Positions 58,391 through 64,000 of a stretch of 64,000 bases of DNA are shown here, in pieces (positions within the stretch are counted from its first letter, which is position 1; every line of letters begins with the position of its first letter). Under the pieces are notes generated by a model. The model saw nothing but the letters and a program-made list of their open reading frames with translations, was not told where the DNA came from and did no database searches. The stretch covers positions 120,664,999 to 120,728,998 of the forward strand of contig JAKGHH010000001.1 of NCBI GenBank assembly GCA_022828595.1, written 5' to 3'. This stretch comes from Nelumbo lutea (lineage: Eukaryota > Streptophyta > Magnoliopsida > Proteales > Nelumbonaceae). The position numbers and the translations under genes are program-made.

Positions 58391-58541
58391 TTCCTATAAG
58401 TTGTGTTCTGGGCAGATGGTTTACATATTCCCATTGCTAGGAAAGGGACAGTTAAAGTAACCAATGATATAAGTCTGTCTTCTGTTTTACATGTCGCTAG
58501 ACTTCATACCAACCTACTGTCTGTTAGTTCTTTGAAAGAAT

Positions 58542-58960
58542 TTGAATTGTTTCTTGACCTTTCTTCCTGATAATTGTGTTTTGCAGGATCTGGAGTCAAA
58601 GAACATGATTGGGAGTGGTCGTGCGGTGAATGGAGTCTACCTTCTGGATGAGATTCCAAGATATCAAGGCCATCTTGTTAGTAGCAGCAGTAGTAGTGGG
58701 TCTGAGTCAGTGAACCAGATTATGCTCTGGCACAATCGCTTGGGACACCTTTCTTTTAATTCTTTGAAATGTCTTTTCCCAAAGTTGTTTGAGTCTCTTC
58801 AGTTATCTACTTTGGAGTGTGAGAGTTGTCAATTAGGAAAGCATTGTAGATAGTCTTTTAAACAAAGTAATAAAAGAATTACTTTTGCTTTTAATATTGT
58901 TCACATTGATGTATGGGGGCCATATCATATCGCAAGAAATTGGATCCTAAGGCCAAGAAA
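58542..58960 (+). pseudogene. Copia H pre-integrase with integrase core deletion
   Basis: 58542-58853 reads 'VLQDLESKNMIGSGRAVNGV' and 'IMLWHNRLGHLSFNSLKCLF', ending 'CESCQLGKHCR' and a stop. 'VHIDVWGPYH' follows at about 58898-58927, but the sequence then jumps to 'KKLDPKAKKCVFLGYAQNQK'. The catalytic D,D35E core of about 150-200 residues is therefore missing. Confidence 0.85.
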
Positions 58961-60103
58961 TGTGTTTTTCTTGGGTATGCTCAGAACCAAAAGGGGTATA
59001 ACTATTATGACCCAGTGTCAAGGAGAAGATTTGTCACAATGGATGTTACTTTTTTTGAATCCACCTTCTTCTCAAGTAGTTCTCCTCAGGGGGAGAGTTT
59101 TGGGGAGAAGAACTCACAATCTGTTCCTCTTCCTGTTTCTTTGGAGCCTTCATCAGTTCAGCCAGCACCTCCATTAATTCAGCCAGCACCTGCACCTCCA
59201 GTTTCAATACTTGAGCCACTACGGGCAGCCTCACAGAAATATCAGCGCCGACAGATGATGGTTGACTCCACTCATCCTCAACCCACACCACTCTCTATCA
59301 GTCCTTCTGAAACTCTAGATTTGGCAGATATAATTCTAGGTATTCCTCTTGAGCCTGAGCCTGTTATGTTTCGTGCTGATAATGTTCATGTCCCTAACAC
59401 CATTGTTGCAGCTGATCCCACTGACCTTGATATTCCCATTACACTTCGTAAGGGGAAGAGAAAGTGTACAACCCATTGCATTTCACACCATCTTTCTTAT
59501 AGTGCCTTATCACCCTCATACCGTGCTTTTTTTTCTTCCCGGGATTCTATGTCTATACCCGGGAATGTTATTGAGGCTCTCTCCAAACCTGAGTGGAAAA
59601 CAGCCATGCAAGATGAGATGGATGCTTTAGTTAAAAACCAAACTTGGGAAATAGTTTATCTCCTCCTAGTCAAGGAGGTAGTCGGATGTAGATGGGTATT
59701 CATAGTGAAGTGTAGAGTTGATGGCAAGATAGAGAGGTACAAGGAAAGGTTGGTAGCAAAAGGGTATACTCAAACCTATGATGTTGATTATCTGGAAACC
59801 TTTGCACCAATAGCTAAAATGAGTTCAGTTCATATCCTTTTATCTCTAGCAACCACCTATTCATGGCCTTTGTTCCAGCTTGATGTAAAAAATGCCTTCC
59901 TCAATGGTGATTTACAGGAGGAGGTATATATGAACAACATTCCAACATACTTTTATGAGAATGTTGGTAAGGGAAAGTTGTGCAGACTCAGAAAATCTCT
60001 GTATGAACTGAAACAGTCACCTACGGTTTGGTTTGATAGGTTCAGAGGGCACTCATCCGTTTTGGATATACACAGACACAGTCTGATCACACTCTCTTTG
60101 TGA
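58913..60103 (+). pseudogene. Copia H integrase C-terminus and RT N-terminus
   Basis: An open 396-codon frame. First part: 'KCVFLGYAQNQKGYNYYDPV', 'RRRFVTMDVTFFESTFF'. A Pro/Ser-rich linker follows (about residues 70-170). The RT start then reads 'WKTAMQDEMDALVKNQTWEI', 'KERLVAKGYTQTYDVDYLET', 'FQLDVKNAFLNGDLQEEVYM', 'ELKQSPTVWFDRF'. A frameshift near 60040 leaves YVDD (about 60138-60149) in another frame. Confidence 0.85.
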
Positions 60104-60157
60104 AGAGGAGAGATGCTTTGGTGTCAATTCTGATTATGTATGTGGATGATATTGAAG

Positions 60158-61140
60158 GGATGAGAGATCCATCATATGGATGGCCGAACCCTGTAGGTGG
60201 TTGGGCAAAATTTCAAAAATCTCTCTTTCCTATGTGGGAATCACATTCCCTATTTTAGAGAACTACATTTTCAATGATCAATCTTGAACCGAAACCGAAC
60301 CAGATCTGAAACCAAGAGGTAGGAGAGGGATATACCTAATACAGAGTAGTAGTAACCCCCAACGAAGGTGTTCACGCCCAAGGAGAATACCAAAGACTGC
60401 TCCCAGTGAACATGACACAGCGTAGGGTGGAGCAGAATCAGCAGGATGGTTCTTCAGCAAGAACCGAATTCTTCAGCAAGAATTCAATGGAGGGCAAGTG
60501 AGCACGACTTCTGATTATCTTTTCACCCAAAAGATAATATCAAGAACTCTTCTTGATCGCTTTTACAGGTGGAGATTGAACTGGTAATGGTGGCAATAGC
60601 AGGAGAAGGCAAGAGCAGAAGATGGCGTCAGTCCAACTATATGCTATCTTTGAAGGGATGGAATATCCATCACATGGATGCCCAAAGATTGTGGAATAAG
60701 GGGGCGAATTTCAAAAATTTTTCTCTCCCTTCAACTGGGAATCGCATTCCCTATTTAGAAAATCATATTTTCAAGGATCATTCTTGAACCATAAACTGAA
60801 CCAGATCTGAACCAAAAGGAGTAGGAAGGGATTATACCTAATACGGAGAAACAGTATCTCCCAATGGAGGTGTTCACGCCCAAGGAAGGATCCAAAATCT
60901 GCTCCCACTGAAGATGGCGCAGTGCAGGATGGAGCAGAATCAGCAGTGTTCTTCCAAAAGAACTTGACCCTTCGCAAGAATCAATAGGATGGCTTGTGAA
61001 TACAGCTCCAATCAATCTTTTCTCCAAAAGATTGGTATCAAGATCAAATCTTGATTACTCCTGTAGAGAGTAGGAGATCGAACTGCTGGAGGCGGCGGCT
61101 ACAGGAAGGAGGCGGCAAGAGAGTATTCGTAGGGTGCAGA
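60158..61140. repeat. Direct duplication alpha, two units of about 490 bp
   Basis: Unit 1 about 60155-60643 and unit 2 about 60644-61140. Shared order: 'GAAGGGATG..ATATCCATCA..TGGATG', 'TTTCAAAAAT.TCTCTC', 'GGGAATC.CATTCCCTATTT', 'GAACCAGATCTGAA', 'ATACCTAATAC.GAG', 'GGAGGTGTTCACGCCCAAGG', 'TCTGCTCCCA.TGAA', 'GGATGGAGCAGAATCAGCAG'. No coding frame is conserved. Unit 1 starts exactly where Copia H ends. Confidence 0.8.
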
Positions 61141-61207
61141 ATTCTCTCTTCTTGTGATTTCAGCTCTGAAGACAAGAATGTGTTGGTTGCATGTCAAAAG
61201 GCTGCCG
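61141..61207. other. Junction between duplications alpha and beta
   Basis: Short stretch not shared by the alpha or beta copies; no feature recognised. Confidence 0.4.
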
Positions 61208-61941
61208 CCCCCTCCTCCTTTTATAATCTTAAAGGGATCAGCTCCTAATCCCATTAGGAGTTGCTAATCCAAATCATATTTGGATTAGAAGTCCCTGTAA
61301 GCGATAAGGGATAACCCTTATCTTATCTGCAAATAAGATCAGCCATCTCTTAATCTAATTAAGAGGCTTCCAGATCTAAATAAGATTTAGATCTTGGACT
61401 CTCTAAGTGGATAGGGTCTAGTCCCAATCCTATCAGCTGATCCATCTCAGAATTCACCCCTTTTTAATTGACTGATCAAAATCAGCCTAGTTCGAAATGG
61501 GCTTAAGGCCCATTTAAGGTTATGTATTCACTTAGCCTTCCAAACTGCTGCCCAGTTGGGCTTCCTTGTATGGCGTGGGACCCAAACATTGATATACACA
61601 TCAGCCACATGGGTTCGGCCCAACCTTTGTTACAAGGCCTGGCTGAATACACTGTTATGGACAGTGCACCCCCTGAAACCCATCTTATGGGCTCTATGGG
61701 CCCAACACTTACCCTAAGTGGTCCCTGGGCCAAGCCACCTTGTAACACCTAGGGACTGTGGGTAGATGCAAGATTAGCCCATTAGGTATCATCTTCAATG
61801 GTCTTACACTTAACTTCTCAGCCCATAATGATCACACACTGCCCGACAAGAGAGGACCTCTCCCTCAGCTGCAAGGAACAATGTTGCACTCTCTGCTTAT
61901 ATGGATCCCGGGAATTAAAACATTTTGCAAATCATTTCGTA

Positions 61942-61972
<31 letters not shown>

Positions 61973-62575
61973 CTTTTATATCTCATATAAAATATATTTT
62001 GCAAAACAAATCTCAACGATTGAAATCGGCTACCGGTAGTCTTGGTTTCCATCAATGAGAGTGCATCCCCGATCATTACCTTTGTCCGACAAAGGGGCTG
62101 ATCCTGTCCCTATGATCACCCACTCAGATGAATTCTCAGACTGTCCCAACATACCCAGGTTTTGACCCCCGCTAAGGATCTCACTGATTGGTATATCAAA
62201 GACAGCCCAATCCGACACCTAGTGCAGTATCATAATCGAGTCTAGGGGTCGGGTATAACTTTCCAGTTTTTCCCATCAATCTCCAAGGTCCAGGGCAATA
62301 TTGGAAATCTGGTCCAGTTCAAAGATTCAATTAATCCTACTCTGTATGTGCCTAGGGTCTCACCCTGGCAGCTGAGGCAGGCCACCCCAACCGACTTGGT
62401 GGCACAACAGTGTCATCCTTGTCAGGATAGGTCTCCCCAAACCGACCCACTGGCTGTGAACATTCTAAACTAACACGAGTTTCATTAAGTGTCCAGTTTA
62501 AGGGTATTACACAGAAACATACCAAGGGAACATGAATCAAATATGCACTTATATTCATTTACAATAAACTCATAA
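61208..62575 (-). repeat. Direct duplication beta, copy 1 (about 1.4 kb)
   Basis: Shares its order of phrases with 62678-64000: 'CTCCTAATCCC.TTAGG', 'TTGTATGGCGTGGGACCC', 'CAAACATTGAT.TACACATC', 'CTTACACTTAAC.TCTCAGCCC', 'TGCCCGACAAGAGAGGACC', 'TGCATCCCCGATCATT', 'TCTAGGGGT', 'CCAGTTTAAGGGTATTACAC'. An (AT)n run lies at 61948-61971. On the minus strand a TATAAAAGGAGG lies at about 61219-61230, like a retrotransposon LTR promoter. No protein is encoded. It may be a minus-strand LTR, but its ends were not resolved. Confidence 0.75.
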
Positions 62576-62677
62576 AGTACATCATTCTAATTGAAGCTAA
62601 GGGCATACAAAACTGTCTAACAATCTTGTCTCTTGAATCAGTAAGACTGAAGGATGAATTGGAGGTTTGCCCTACTC
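62576..62677. other. Spacer between beta copies
   Basis: About 100 bp lying between the two beta copies; on the minus strand it follows the TATAAATAGAGG box near 62690-62702. No other feature. Confidence 0.4.
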
Positions 62678-64000
62678 CTCTATTTATAGCCTTAAAGAGA
62701 ACATCTCCTAATCCCTTTAGGGGTTTCCTAATCCAAATCTTGTATTTGGATCCTGACTCTCTTTAAGAGATAAGGATAATCCCTTATCTTATCTACAGAT
62801 AAAGATCAACCCTTGTAATCTAATTAGGAGTTTCCTGATCCGAATCTTTATTTGGATCTGGACTCTTTGAGTGGATAGGGACACTCCCTTATCCTATCTG
62901 TTGATCTAAATCCCAGAACCGTCCTTCTTTAATTAATCTAATTAAGTTAGTTCAAATTGGGCTTTAGGCCCATTAAGTCCATGTGCTCACTTATCCTCCA
63001 AACTGCTGCCCAGTTGGATATCCTTGTATGGCGTGGGACCCAAACATTGATCTACACATCAGCCACATGGGTTCAGCCCAGCCTCTGTTACAAGGCCTGG
63101 TCGAATTCACTGTAGGTGACAGCGAACCCCTAAGTCCATCACCATGGGTTCTTAATGGGCCCAACATTTACACTAAATGGTCCTTGGGTCAAACCACCTT
63201 ATAAAAACCCAAGGACTGTGGGCAGATGCAAGATTAGCCCATCAGGTTTTATCCTCAATGGTCTTACACTTAACCTCTCAGCCCATAATGATCAAACACT
63301 GCCCGACAAGAGAGGACCTCTCTCTCAGCTGCAAGGTACAGTGTTGCACTCTCTACTCACATGGATCTTGGGAATTAAAACCTTTTGCAAACATTTTGAA
63401 ACCATAATATATATGTGTATATCTCTATATAAATATATTTTGCAAAACAAATTTCAACGTTTGAAATCGGTTGCCGGTAGCTTTGGTTTCCATCAAAGAG
63501 AGTGCATCCCCGATCATTCACTTTGTTCGACAAAGGGGCCAATCCTATCACTATGATCATCCACTCTGATGAATTCTCGGACTGTCCAAACATACCCTGG
63601 TTTTGACCCTCTCTAAGGATCTCACTGATTGGCATATCAAAGACAACCCAATCCAACACCTAGTGCAGTATCATAATCGAGTCTAGGGGTTAAGTGTAAC
63701 ATTCCAGTTTTGCCCGTCTATCTCCAAGGTCCAGGGCAACACTAGAATTCTGGCCCGGTTCAGGGTTTCAAGAAAACCCACACTATATGTACCTTAGGTC
63801 TCACCCTGGTAGCTAAGACAATCCACCCCAACCAACTTGGCGGCACATTAGTGTCAGCCTTGGCAGGATAAATCTCCCCAGATCTATCCAACGGTTATGA
63901 AGATTCTAAACTAACACGAGTCTCATATGTGTCCAGTTTAAGGGTATTACACAGAAACACACCATAATAACATGAATCAAATATGTACTTTATTTATTTA
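62678..64000 (-). repeat. Direct duplication beta, copy 2 (continues past the window)
   Basis: Second copy, about 1.45 kb downstream and in the same orientation, running to the window edge. On the minus strand CTATAAATAGAGGAG lies at about 62688-62702. Differences from copy 1 are scattered substitutions and short indels, including replacement of the (AT)n run at about 63408-63430. Confidence 0.75.

Larger units (their letters stand above)
56480..60157 (+). mobile_element. Copia H, truncated at the RT catalytic motif
   Basis: Plus strand, same family as Copia F. The 5' LTR is inferred to start near 56480 (TGTTAG..) with a TATA-like AATATAAATAATAAG at about 56616, but its end and primer site are not clear. 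Gag from 57212, zinc knuckle at about 57990, protease ('IIDSGASEHMI') at about 58340, pre-integrase at 58703-58853, integrase lacking its core, RT from about 59560. The element stops abruptly just after 'MYVDDIE' at 60157; the rest of RT, RNase H and the 3' LTR are missing. Confidence 0.85.

Noticed and set aside
31477..60157. Endogenous pararetrovirus sequence
   Set aside because: Every reverse transcriptase seen is Copia or LINE, and element B has only Ty3-type gag and protease. No movement-protein or coat-protein motif was found.
61023..61040. Primer-binding-site-like TTGGTATCAAGATC
   Set aside because: It matches the tRNA-Met site only over TGGTATCA, and the equivalent position in the first alpha unit does not match. 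No LTR end adjoins it.
1..64000. tRNA or rRNA genes
   Set aside because: No cloverleaf with conserved box A and box B, and no rRNA core sequence was recognised by eye on either strand. The only tRNA-related matches are retrotransposon primer sites.

Overview
This is a nuclear plant genomic window. The evidence is spliced plant genes, zinc-knuckle Copia retrotransposons primed by initiator tRNA-Met, L1-type plant LINEs with a zf-RVT and sometimes an RNase H domain, solo LTRs and hAT- and Tourist-like MITEs. Nothing bacterial, organellar or CRISPR-like was seen. The style of the protein-coding remnants suggests a dicot or other non-grass angiosperm; I cannot name the species.

Two host genes are supported. 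At 1.9-2.4 kb there is a small KIN/LEA-like stress protein gene in three exons. It carries two single-base breaks and sits just upstream of a 100-base N gap. At 50.3-50.9 kb there are three consecutive exons of a plant phosphoglycerate-mutase-like (histidine phosphatase superfamily) gene. Its N-terminal exon may lie 20 kb upstream at 30.2 kb, and its remaining exons lie outside the window.

Layout. 0-2.9 kb: intergenic DNA, a hAT-like MITE and the KIN/LEA-like gene. 3-16 kb: a noisy region holding a short-period satellite, a 0.75-1 kb tandem array and two stretches almost devoid of G and T; it looks like gap fill from uncorrected long reads. 16.1-19.5 kb: a MITE relative and a 5'-truncated LINE with a 20-bp target duplication. 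19.5-29.3 kb: repeat-rich DNA with a MITE family (one copy holding a solo LTR), a ~145-bp AT-rich array and a 2.6-kb array of a roughly 33-bp unit. 30-31 kb: putative first exon. 31.2-49.8 kb: nested transposons in a probable 20-kb intron. In order these are LINE C split by Ty3 element B, which is split by Copia A; Copia D remnant in LINE C; and LINE E split by Copia F. 50.3-50.9 kb: phosphatase-like exons. 51-60.2 kb: Copia G (with a Tourist-like MITE in its 3' LTR) and truncated Copia H, both within the following intron. 60.2-64 kb: two sets of direct duplications with TATA-like boxes on the minus strand.

The main biology is a host gene whose introns have accumulated layered insertions. Several insertion sites keep target duplications, so their relative order can be read. 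I found no undescribed coding system. The most unusual signals are the exactly reconstructable three-layer nest, a Copia family with TG...CT LTR ends, the repeat family at 26.8-29.3 kb, and the duplications at 60-64 kb.
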